Part shown: positions 1-5,511 of the stretch, piece by piece | How the letters are laid out: each line of letters begins with the position of its first letter | How positions within the stretch are numbered: position 1 is the first letter of the stretch | NCBI GenBank assembly: GCA_900556615.1 | Contig: USPP01000067.1 | Coordinates: 1 to 7,447, forward strand | DNA: 7,447 bases | Origin: an uncultured Eubacteriales bacterium | GTDB lineage: Bacteria > Bacillota > Clostridia > Oscillospirales > CAG-272 | Direction: 5' to 3' | The notes under the pieces: model-generated | Seen by the model: only the letters and a program-made list of their open reading frames with translations | Database searches by the model: none | Told to the model about the DNA's origin: nothing | Position numbers and translations under genes: made by a program

Positions 1-30
1 GCTGACCGCCGAAACGCCCTGTTTTCATTT

Positions 31-45
31 TTGGGATAGTCCCAA
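31..45. repeat. Short perfect inverted repeat near the window edge
   Basis: The arms TTGGGA and TCCCAA flank a 3-nt centre. The repeat lies about 30 nt past the stop codon of the minus-strand lipoprotein gene. No T run follows on either strand, so it is a poor intrinsic terminator. A weaker 5-bp pair (TTCGT at 55-59 and ACGAA at 68-72) sits between it and the gene. It could be a weak 3' hairpin, or part of a regulatory or mobilisation site belonging to whatever lies beyond the left edge. The window is too short on this side to decide. Confidence 0.35.
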
Positions 46-75
46 GCCCTTATGTTCGTGAAAAATTACGAAAGC

Positions 76-864
76 TCACCAGCTATACTCTGATAACTGG
101 AATGTGTAGGATTCGCCGGGAGTAACGTCATAGATCACAACAGAGTCATCCTTGAATTTATCTCCGGCGCTCAGAGAAGATAGGTATATATTGCCGGAGT
201 CTACCAGATAACCCGCACTGTCATACAGCTTATAACTAATCATATCATACCCGGAATCACTGTTCCCGCTCTTCTTTTCTCCGGTAATCGCAATGGTCAG
301 CTGCGGAGAATAGTCTTTGTCAAACTTAAATTCGGCTCCTTGAATTTGGATCACGGATGCCGTACTCCCCATGAAGTCTTTCACCTTCAGATCCAGCGGA
401 AATGAATCAAACGTCACTTGAACATCTTCAATAGGCAAGCAATACAGAGCATCGCAGTTTACTTCGTCAAACTGAACTGCGTTTTCCTTGTACACGGTGA
501 AATAAACCTTCCCGCTTGCGGATTTTCCGGCTTTGATCTCAGCGGCAGGGATTCTCACATTGGCAAGATACTGCTCTCCGGCAGCTTGGCTGGTATAGTA
601 GCTGAAATCATCAGGAGAAACGGACTTTGTACCAGTATAGACCTCTTCATCCGCATCATTTACGATTCGAATATCCACATCGACATCGGCTGACAGGGAC
701 TTATCATTTTTATCAGCCAAGCCAAAGAAAAGGCTGTAATCGCTTGTTCCCTCGTTATACTGGAAAGACCAGCTTTTCAGTGTTTCAACACGGGATGCTG
801 ACGATCCGCACCCACTTAACAACAATGCAATTACAAGTCCCCACATAAGAAAGAATCGTTTCAT
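76..864 (-). CDS. Predicted secreted lipoprotein, function unknown
   Basis: The 262-residue product begins with Lys-Arg, then a hydrophobic stretch (about residues 4-17) and the lipobox LSGC, with Cys19 as the predicted lipidated residue. It should therefore sit on the outer face of the cell membrane. The rest is rich in Ser, Asp, Tyr and alternating beta-type segments. It looks like two extracellular beta-sandwich-like regions, roughly residues 28-130 and 145-262. Two cysteines (DALYC area, about residues 138-142) lie between them. I do not recognise a named family. The ATG at 862-864 overlaps the stop of the upstream gene as ATGA, with AAGGAG (873-878) 8 nt before it. This indicates translational coupling and a shared promoter at 2090-2118. 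The pairing suggests the lipoprotein works with, or is made alongside, the cysteine-rich cytosolic-looking protein. The lipoprotein call is firm; the role is unknown. Confidence 0.85.
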   Translation of the reverse strand: MKRFFLMWGLVIALLLSGCGSSASRVETLKSWSFQYNEGTSDYSLFFGLADKNDKSLSADVDVDIRIVNDADEEVYTGTKSVSPDDFSYYTSQAAGEQYLANVRIPAAEIKAGKSASGKVYFTVYKENAVQFDEVNCDALYCLPIEDVQVTFDSFPLDLKVKDFMGSTASVIQIQGAEFKFDKDYSPQLTIAITGEKKSGNSDSGYDMISYKLYDSAGYLVDSGNIYLSSLSAGDKFKDDSVVIYDVTPGESYTFQLSEYSW

Positions 865-2012
865 TTCTGCGTCTCCTTATCTGTCTGTGCCTTTATTGCA
901 CGGAACATTTCTTGTTTGAGCAAACGCTTTTTCTTTGGATCCATTGTACAGTAATTGCGATTGCACTGCTCGCTTAGAAAGCAAGTCTCGCAGATAAGCT
1001 GTTCAACTTCCTGCATAATCAGTTCATCATCACTGGGAAGTTCGTAGGCTTCGATCTTTTGGATGCCTGTCGGGTTACGCAGTCCGTAGTCAATCAGTTT
1101 TCCATTTCCGGTTTTTACATAGCGGTAGACCTCGGCGCAGAACGAAACACTGTCACCAACGGCGCACTCTTCAAAGCCGGATTTGTCCATCCAGACGTGA
1201 TCCTCTTTTCCGTCAAACATTGTCCCATCGGTGTACATTCCACTAATGAAAATCCGCTTGAAGCAAATATGTTTTGGCTTAACCTTCTCAATCTGTCCTT
1301 TGAATTCAAGCAGATAATTAAATATGCCGTTTGCAAATCCGGAACGATAAGCGTGCCCTAAAGAAGCAAGCTGGACATCCAGATATTCATCATAGGACAT
1401 CTTTTCTGCGCCAACGACATCCTTACGAGAATCCGGATTGAAAAATACGAGGCCGTCTTCTTCATCTACGCATGTATCTTCTCCATAATTGATTGCCAAA
1501 AGCGATTTTTTATCTGGATACTTGGCAATCAGAGCAGCGGCTTTTTTGAGCCGCTCCTGCCGCTTTTGCCTTTCGCAGCGTTCGCACTCATACTGCTCCG
1601 CAAGAATGCGATCCTCTATGTGTCTGCTTTCGTCTTTTGTCAGCAATGGAGATAAATGTTCAACGCAATCGTAATCGCCATTTTCCATGCGTGTTTTGAA
1701 GCGGACAAGAACTTCTTTAAGTTCCTCAGTGGTCAGATACCTTGCCTTGCTAATAGAACAGCTATGGTAACACCCCGTGTTTATGTTGCCATGCCCATCG
1801 CCGTACATAATGGCGGTATTCCATGGGCAAAAATAGTGCTCTTTCTGGACGAGCCTTCCTCGCTTCAAGCCCTCCTCAAATTCCGGAAAGACCGCCGGAT
1901 TGCCACAGCCCTCGTGATCCTCCACCCAAAATCCGGAAGGCCCCTTGTCCGCGTGGCGGATCATCACATTGATTGCATCGACCGTAGCCTTTTTCGTTTG
2001 TTTGTTATTCAT
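861..2012 (-). CDS. Cysteine-rich protein with OB-fold-like segment, function unknown
   Basis: The 383-residue product has no signal peptide or membrane segment, so it is probably cytosolic. It holds 15 cysteines in clusters. The N-terminal ones are Cys36, Cys62, Cys81 and Cys85 around FCPWN and GCYHSC. A central CxxC (Cys143, Cys146) opens a basic, probably helical stretch (147-165). The C-terminal cluster has spacing C-x2-C-x5-C-x4-C (341, 344, 350, 355) and is followed by a Lys-rich tail. Such spacing suits zinc or an iron-sulfur cluster. Residues about 245-322 alternate in a beta pattern containing VGDSVSFCAEVYRY, which reads like an OB-fold nucleic-acid-binding domain; this is inference. 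The ATG at 2010-2012 has GGAGG (2021-2025) 8 nt upstream, and a strong promoter lies at 2090-2118. It overlaps the downstream lipoprotein gene by 4 bp. I recognise no named family. It is not a radical SAM enzyme by motif, since CxxxCxxC is missing. Confidence 0.85.
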   Translation of the reverse strand: MNNKQTKKATVDAINVMIRHADKGPSGFWVEDHEGCGNPAVFPEFEEGLKRGRLVQKEHYFCPWNTAIMYGDGHGNINTGCYHSCSISKARYLTTEELKEVLVRFKTRMENGDYDCVEHLSPLLTKDESRHIEDRILAEQYECERCERQKRQERLKKAAALIAKYPDKKSLLAINYGEDTCVDEEDGLVFFNPDSRKDVVGAEKMSYDEYLDVQLASLGHAYRSGFANGIFNYLLEFKGQIEKVKPKHICFKRIFISGMYTDGTMFDGKEDHVWMDKSGFEECAVGDSVSFCAEVYRYVKTGNGKLIDYGLRNPTGIQKIEAYELPSDDELIMQEVEQLICETCFLSEQCNRNYCTMDPKKKRLLKQEMFRAIKAQTDKETQK

Positions 2013-2089
2013 AACCCAAACCTCCGTTAATAAGTGCCGCCAGACAGCGACCTGACATGTTAACGTGGTCTTTTAGAGTATTTATAGGA

Positions 2090-2118
2090 ATTATAGCATG
2101 TTTCTTTGTACTTGTCTA
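2090..2118 (-). promoter_or_regulatory. Sigma-A-type promoter of the 861-2012/76-864 operon
   Basis: On the minus strand the -35 TAGACA (2113-2118) and the perfect -10 TATAAT (2090-2095) are separated by 17 nt. The -10 is preceded by TGC, making it an extended -10 as well. Transcription would start near 2083, giving a leader of about 70 nt before the ATG at 2012. This is among the clearest promoters in the window and supports reading the two downstream genes as an operon. Confidence 0.8.
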
Positions 2119-2594
2119 TCCTACTTACTTGGCCAGACAAGCAAAAACAGCTTTCAAATATTCAGAGGTTTTTATCTCTGTAAATGATGTACTGCTTATG
2201 GAAAGGGATTCCACTGTTCATTGGATGGTGAACAACTAATTGTAACCATGCAATAGCGAGCGGAACGGTGAGCGCAGTACACAGATTGCAGAAGCGCGGA
2301 ATAATGGACAAAATTATCGTTTCAGCAAACTTCTTCCCTATCCTCACAAGGATTGGTTTAAGTGAGGGATTTCTGACTACTTTTCTGAAAGATGACATCT
2401 CAGAAGTACCCTTATGAAACAGGTTGGAAATCGGCATTTAACTGACCTATGAGCTGTACTTGTGCAAGGGCATGGACGCATCATTGCCCATGATTTTTGC
2501 GTTGCTCACAGGGAAGCTAATTCCGGATTATCGACCTTAAATCGTACAAAATCCATCCTATCCATCTACCATCAACAAAGGCAACTGCAAAAGC
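2119..2594. other. Gene-poor stretch, no convincing intact gene
   Basis: About 475 bases lie between the operon promoter and the terminator of the regulator gene. Open frames exist on both strands (minus 2162-2437, 91 codons; plus 2057-2239, 60 codons). None combines a good ribosome binding site with a recognisable product, and the plus frame runs over the operon promoter. The minus frame has some protein-like character but no supporting upstream signal. The best explanation is decayed coding sequence, such as accessory DNA wearing away. Confidence 0.5.
2232..2543 (+). pseudogene. Possible decayed coding remnant (very tentative)
   Basis: One reading frame stays protein-like across two stops, at 2415-2417 and 2439-2441. 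The first segment includes MDKIIVSANFFPILTRIGLS (from 2304). The last segment includes MDASLPMIFALLTGKLIP (from 2472) and stops at 2541-2543. The residue make-up looks like coding sequence, which is why I list it. There is no recognisable family, no ribosome binding site of note, and an overlapping minus-strand frame competes. It may be chance. Confidence 0.2.
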
Positions 2595-2630
2595 AAAGGG
2601 GCATGTGCCTTAATGACACATACCCCTTTT
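2595..2630 (-). terminator. Hairpin terminator downstream of the XRE regulator gene
   Basis: On the minus-strand RNA a 15-bp stem forms (AAAGGGGUAUGUGUC with its partner) around the loop AUUAA. It has two G-U wobbles that would be A-C mismatches on the other strand, so the structure favours minus-strand transcripts. The T-rich sequence CCCCTTTGCTTTT follows. It lies about 107 nt beyond the stop of the regulator gene, leaving a fairly long 3' untranslated region. It also shields the gene-poor region from read-through. Confidence 0.65.
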
Positions 2631-2737
2631 GTCAGCAACCCTTGTCCGGCAACTGCCATAGTATTTGTTTCTCAAAACCTGTTTTATGGACAGCTACCAC
2701 ATGCGGCAAAGCCGTATGGAAGGACGCTCTTCTGCTG

Positions 2738-3076
2738 TTACTGACTTTCTTTCAGAAGCTCCTCCGGCGTTGTGCCGAGGAGCTTTGCAAGCGCAATGAG
2801 GTTCGCCGTGCTTGGATCGGATGCGCCGCTCTCCCACTTGGAGACCGCCTGCCGGCTGACGCCCAGCGCCTCCGCCACAACCTCCTGCGTCATTTTGCAC
2901 GCCGTCCGACGGCGCTTCAATGTCTCTCCCAATGTTTTGGCCTGTTCCGCCCGTTCTAACCGCAGCGGCTCGGACCGAATGTATTTCCGCAGCGCCTTGA
3001 TGATCAGAAACACCACGTATGCCAGCACCGCCCATACCGGAACGGACAGCAAAAAGAGAATGATCGTCGTTTTCAT
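2738..3076 (-). CDS. Membrane-anchored XRE/Cro-type HTH transcriptional regulator
   Basis: The 112-residue product starts with a hydrophobic segment (about residues 4-27: ILFLLSVPVWAVLAYVVFLI), followed by a basic linker. A typical XRE-family helix-turn-helix follows in the C-terminal half: LKRRRTACKMTQEVVAEALG, then VSRQAVSKWESG, then the family-typical leucine-rich helix ending EELLKES. The HTH should bind DNA while tethered to the membrane. Small regulators with this layout are common in Firmicutes, but their ligands are mostly unknown. The ATG at 3074-3076 is preferred over an upstream in-frame start at 3145: AAGGAGGG (3084-3091) lies 7 nt upstream, the hydrophobic segment begins right after it, and the longer start would place the promoter inside the coding region. 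The gene is much richer in G+C than its neighbours, which suggests transfer. Its own promoter and nearby inverted repeats suggest autoregulation. Confidence 0.88.
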   Translation of the reverse strand: MKTTIILFLLSVPVWAVLAYVVFLIIKALRKYIRSEPLRLERAEQAKTLGETLKRRRTACKMTQEVVAEALGVSRQAVSKWESGASDPSTANLIALAKLLGTTPEELLKESQ

Positions 3077-3101
3077 AGTGATGCCCTCCTTTTCTGCCAC
3101 C

Positions 3102-3110
3102 AGTATAACA
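3102..3110 (-). promoter_or_regulatory. Extended -10 promoter of the XRE regulator gene
   Basis: The minus-strand sequence TGTTATACT is an extended -10 (TGnTATAMT type). A -35 at the expected 17-nt spacing (TGGCGC) matches TTGACA poorly, as is usual for extended -10 promoters. Initiation near 3095 would give a short leader of about 20 nt containing the ribosome binding site. Confidence 0.55.
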
Positions 3111-3120
3111 AACCGATCAC

Positions 3121-3147
3121 GGTTGCGCCAGCAACTATCACGCAACC
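3121..3147. promoter_or_regulatory. Candidate operator: 7-bp inverted repeat upstream of the regulator
   Basis: GGTTGCG (3121-3127) and CGCAACC (3141-3147) form a perfect inverted repeat with a 13-bp centre. The promoter-proximal arm covers the -35 position of the regulator promoter. A site here suits an autoregulating XRE protein. The centre also contains a smaller TTGC/GCAA pair. No experimental or comparative support is available in this window. Confidence 0.35.
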
Positions 3148-3182
3148 TTTCAGTGAAACGCCATGTTCCCTACATAGAAGTA

Positions 3183-3207
3183 CCATGTATGTTACATGGG
3201 TGTACCC
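3183..3207. promoter_or_regulatory. Palindrome cluster between the tRNA terminator and the regulator
   Basis: CCATGTA and TACATGG (3183-3189 and 3193-3199) form a perfect 7-bp palindrome with a 3-bp centre. It runs directly into a second small one, GGGT-GT-ACCC (3198-3207). Its spacing suits a dimeric DNA-binding protein rather than a terminator, since no T run follows. It could be a second operator for the adjacent regulator, or part of an attachment or recombination site next to the tRNA gene. Confidence 0.35.
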
Positions 3208-3220
3208 ATTTTTATATGAA

Positions 3221-3250
3221 AAAATGACCACCCGATCGGGTGGTCATTTT
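3221..3250 (-). terminator. Palindromic terminator of tRNA-Trp
   Basis: This is a perfect 30-bp palindrome with a GC-rich core GACCACCC-GATC-GGGTGGTC and A/T outer arms. On the minus strand it runs into six T residues, a classic intrinsic terminator. Its first base is the final A of the tRNA CCA end, so there is no spacer between the tRNA and the terminator. Confidence 0.92.
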
Positions 3251-3325
3251 GGCAGGGGCAGAAAGGCTCGAACTCTCGACACGCGGTTTTGGAGACCGCT
3301 GCTCTACCAACTGAGCTATGCCCCT
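3250..3325 (-). tRNA. tRNA-Trp (anticodon CCA)
   Basis: The 76-nt minus-strand gene folds as a full cloverleaf. The acceptor stem is AGGGGCA/TGCCCCT, with discriminator G and an encoded CCA. The D arm is GCTCAGTTGGTAGAGC. The anticodon stem GCGGT/ACCGC encloses the loop CTCCAAA, with anticodon CCA at 3290-3292. The T arm GAGAG/CTTTC encloses TTCGAGC. G at the discriminator position is normal for bacterial tRNA-Trp. The gene has its own promoter (3339-3367) and an abutting terminator, so it is a single-gene unit. It lies between accessory-looking DNA on its 3' side and core-looking genes on its 5' side. Confidence 0.97.
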
Positions 3326-3338
3326 ACATGCTTTTTAT

Positions 3339-3367
3339 ATTATATCATATTTTTTTTATTTTTGCAA
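3339..3367 (-). promoter_or_regulatory. Promoter of tRNA-Trp
   Basis: On the minus strand TTGCAA (-35, 3362-3367) and the perfect TATAAT (-10, 3339-3344) are 17 nt apart, with an A-rich spacer. Initiation near 3332 leaves only a few bases before the mature 5' end at 3325, as expected for a tRNA gene. The rest of the gap to 3480 is A/T-rich; I see no strong + strand promoter there for the diverging lipoprotein gene. Confidence 0.85.
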
Positions 3368-3480
3368 TAGAGCCATGAAGGAATATTTATTAATTTTCCG
3401 TGAACAATCATAAGCATTACATCATCCGCATACAGATTTAATATTACAGATACTATCCTATCCAAAGGAGCTATGCTCAA

Positions 3481-3990
3481 ATGAAAAAAAAATTATCCAA
3501 AATATCAGCGTTGGTTTTATGTATTATTTTTCCGTTATCGCTATTCTCCTGTGCGGAAGAGGGTATATCGGCAGATGAAATCGCGTTTAAGCTTCTGAAT
3601 CTTTATCCGGACATTCCCTCCTGCACACAATACATAAAATATGCTGAAAAATATACTGCCGGCTATATTTCGCCGGAAGATTTTTCTTTTTTATATACCG
3701 GGCAGAAAACACGTTTACCGGAATGGGATCTCATCGAAGAGTTCAGAATCATTGTCTCGGATTCCACTGAATTTTTTGAAATACATGTGATAAAAGCAAA
3801 GAATGCAACCGATATAGAAGAACTGTCTAAGCTGCTCGGAAGAAGAGAAAGTCTTCTTAAACTATATAATAAAGAAGAAGGAGATTTTCCGGCAAAAAAA
3901 CCGGAAATATTTACAAGAGGAAGATATATTGTTCTTCTCGCCACTTGTGATAACGACTCAGCCATCCGTCTGCTGAAAAAGCTATTGTAA
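3481..3990 (+). CDS. Small lipoprotein, probable DUF4358-like
   Basis: The 169-residue product has a Lys-rich start (MKKKLSK), a hydrophobic segment (about 9-22) and the lipobox LFSC with Cys24 as the predicted lipid attachment site, so it should be anchored outside the membrane. The C-terminal half contains FEIHVIKAKNATDIEELSKL and a final GRYIVLLATCDNDSAIRLL. That order (beta strand, helix of about 20 residues, charged spacer, beta strand, helix) resembles the DUF4358 family of Firmicutes lipoproteins as I remember it; a profile search would be needed to confirm. AAAGGAG (3464-3470) lies 10 nt before the ATG. It is the only + strand gene here, transcribed divergently from tRNA-Trp. Its last 9 bp overlap the end of the converging gene, and no separate terminator is visible. 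Confidence 0.8.
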   Translation: MKKKLSKISALVLCIIFPLSLFSCAEEGISADEIAFKLLNLYPDIPSCTQYIKYAEKYTAGYISPEDFSFLYTGQKTRLPEWDLIEEFRIIVSDSTEFFEIHVIKAKNATDIEELSKLLGRRESLLKLYNKEEGDFPAKKPEIFTRGRYIVLLATCDNDSAIRLLKKLL

Positions 3991-4674
3991 TCTGCGATAA
4001 AGATAAAATTTCCCCCGCTTACCCAAACGTTCAATAACCTCAACATATACAAGAATATCTATAACATACCAGACATATCTTGCGCGCAAGCGATTTATTT
4101 TTGCAAACTCAGCAGAAGTAAACTCTCCTTCCGGAATCACATCCACCAGCTTACTATAATCCTCAGGGGAGCGAACATCAATGATCTCGGTAATCGCTTC
4201 CGGAATACGCTCTTCCCGCGTTGCACCTCTCTTACCGTCATAACTCCAGCCATCGCGTCTTTTATACTCCGTTATTTCCGCCATGATAAGCTTCAAATGA
4301 AAGTTAGGATGCTTCAAAAAAGGCTTAAGCTTATATAACTCATAGCAAACATCGCTCGGACGTCCTTTCTTTGGAGATCTATGCCTTTTTGAGAGTTCTC
4401 CGCTCTTCGGATCGATCCAGATTATCCACTTGCATGATGCAATCGGATACACAACGGTAACGGAACAGCTTTTGAGAAATACGCCAAGCTTTTTTCTGAT
4501 ATTTGAAAAAGATCTCGTTTCTATTTCAATAATCTCATGATCTTGTTTGATATCGGCAATATACCCTTCATATTCCTGTTCCTGAAATCGCTTATCCGGC
4601 TGAAGATAATTTTTTAATGAAAGGTGAAGCGTATGCTCATTTAAGAGTCCTATCGTATTTTTTTGCTTGTCCAT
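3982..4674 (-). CDS. Conserved uncharacterised protein, PD-(D/E)XK-like core plus winged-helix-like C terminus
   Basis: The 230-residue product has no signal peptide. Residues about 14-90 read like a PD-(D/E)XK nuclease core: Glu14 on a helix, EGYIADI with Asp41 on a strand, then EIIEIETRSFSNIRKKL with Glu50-Ile-Glu52, then TVVYPIA and KWIIWID strands. I recall relatives in Actinobacteria and Chloroflexi with an EIQTRSF-type motif, RRRSPKRGR-like and HPNF motifs, and a C-terminal GKRG..LYR. This protein has RHRSPKKGR (97-105), HPNF (122-125) and GKRGKFYLYRR (218-228). Residues about 160-228 look like a winged helix. In this protein the third core position is Glu rather than Lys or Gln, so activity is uncertain. 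GGAG (4680-4683) lies 5 nt before the ATG, inside a possible hairpin. It follows the cysteine-rich gene by 48 nt, probably in the same transcript. The nuclease call is inference. Confidence 0.82.
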   Translation of the reverse strand: MDKQKNTIGLLNEHTLHLSLKNYLQPDKRFQEQEYEGYIADIKQDHEIIEIETRSFSNIRKKLGVFLKSCSVTVVYPIASCKWIIWIDPKSGELSKRHRSPKKGRPSDVCYELYKLKPFLKHPNFHLKLIMAEITEYKRRDGWSYDGKRGATREERIPEAITEIIDVRSPEDYSKLVDVIPEGEFTSAEFAKINRLRARYVWYVIDILVYVEVIERLGKRGKFYLYRRLQ

Positions 4675-4679
4675 TTTTT

Positions 4680-4716
4680 CTCCGATTTGCGGAGCCGCCG
4701 TTTTATGGCAGCTCCG
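4680..4716 (-). promoter_or_regulatory. Mutually exclusive hairpins over the ribosome binding site of 3982-4674
   Basis: On the minus-strand RNA the 48-nt gap can form a 10-bp hairpin (4707-4716 with 4690-4699, one G-U pair). Alternatively it forms a shorter one, CUCCG-CAAAU-CGGAG (4690-4694 with 4680-4684), which buries the GGAG ribosome binding site. Both use bases 4690-4694, so only one can form at a time. A 9-bp direct repeat CTCCGATTT (4680-4688 and 4712-4720) underlies this. The larger hairpin lacks a following T run on this strand, so it is not a terminator. Confidence 0.35.
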
Positions 4717-4722
4717 ATTTAT

Positions 4723-5511
4723 TTATTTGTATGAAGGCGGAGAAAATTCGTTAACCGGAAACGCCATTTTTTCAAATATGGCGCACGGATCCTCCTCATC
4801 TCCCGATACACATTCCTTTTCCGGAACACTATATTCAGAAGCGCTTATCAAATACTGTCCCGGTCTCTCAATTCTGATAACTGAGAAAAATCCGAGCGTT
4901 ATAAAAAGACGCTTGCATCCTTCACGGCCGTCTGTCAAAACACCGTCTACAAAACAGCATACGTTTTCCGGTATTTCTCCTACCCCGCAGCATTGACAGC
5001 AGCAGCGATTTCTCTCCTCTGTACCGATTGAAAGCGCAATAGGATCAACCGTCTCAACAACAACTGTAGGAAGATTGGTTGTAGCACTCCCCTCCGGCAC
5101 CGGAGAGCAAAAATCACAACTTGGACAGCTCTTGAATATGTTAACATTTCCTTCGCTTCCGTATAGGATCACTTTTTTGTCGCACACCGCTATGCCTTCA
5201 AATTCCTGCGCTCTGCCGACGTTTACACAGCATTCGCATACAATTTTTACATAAAAACGAATAAGTATCTGATAAAAGCCACGATTAAACTGTACCGGCT
5301 CTGTATCAATATTTACGCCGACGATTTTTGTACATTTTACTCTGATCGCCGCGCATTTGTCTATAAGTTCCTGCCCGAATTCGGTAAGATATACTCTTAC
5401 GTCGGAAAAACAGTCTTTATCCTTACAACTGTCAAGTATGCGGTTGCAATCGATACAGACTGTTTCGCGACCGGCATTGCCGCACGGTGAGCAGGCTCTG
5501 TTATCTGCCAT
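4723..5511 (-). CDS. Very cysteine-rich conserved protein of Clostridia, function unknown
   Basis: The 262-residue product holds 25 cysteines (nearly 10%) and no signal peptide. The N-terminal part (1-135) has ACSPCGNAGRETVCIDC, then a beta-rich core with FNRGFYQILIRFYVKIVCEC and DKKVILYGSEGNVNIFKS, then CPSCDFC (129-135). A linker leads to a second cluster NRCCCQCC (168-175) and a second beta-rich part (about 185-262). I remember similar unnamed proteins in Clostridia sharing the RGFYQ and GSEGNV motifs, but no function. Disulfide cross-linking as in a spore or surface layer, or metal binding, are both possible. The ATG at 5509-5511 is chosen because GGGAGG (5523-5528) precedes it by 11 nt. 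A longer TTG start at 5568 would translate through that binding site. It has its own promoter (5617-5645) and probably shares a transcript with 3982-4674. Confidence 0.85.
   Translation of the reverse strand: MADNRACSPCGNAGRETVCIDCNRILDSCKDKDCFSDVRVYLTEFGQELIDKCAAIRVKCTKIVGVNIDTEPVQFNRGFYQILIRFYVKIVCECCVNVGRAQEFEGIAVCDKKVILYGSEGNVNIFKSCPSCDFCSPVPEGSATTNLPTVVVETVDPIALSIGTEERNRCCCQCCGVGEIPENVCCFVDGVLTDGREGCKRLFITLGFFSVIRIERPGQYLISASEYSVPEKECVSGDEEDPCAIFEKMAFPVNEFSPPSYK

Noticed and set aside
1..39. Partial + strand coding end, or a new minus-strand start (MKTGRFGGQ), at the left edge
   Set aside because: Each gives only about 9-12 codons, and the minus-strand ATG at 26-28 has no ribosome binding site.
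861..2012. Radical SAM/SPASM enzyme, suggested by the cysteine clusters
   Set aside because: No CxxxCxxC motif is present anywhere in the 383 residues, and the C-terminal C-x2-C-x5-C-x4-C cluster alone does not define that family.
2057..2239. A 60-codon + strand open frame
   Set aside because: It covers the strong minus-strand operon promoter, has no convincing ribosome binding site and matches nothing I know.
2700..2718. Small hairpin with a three-base AAA loop between the regulator stop and its terminator
   Set aside because: It pairs better on the + strand, where no gene ends, and has no T tail.
3077..3145. Longer start for the XRE regulator (23 extra residues)
   Set aside because: It would place the extended -10 and the AAGGAGGG site inside the coding region, and would put charged residues before the hydrophobic segment.
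4690..4716. The 10-bp hairpin as a terminator between the cysteine-rich and nuclease-like genes
   Set aside because: No T run follows on the minus strand; the T-rich side faces the + strand, where no gene ends nearby.
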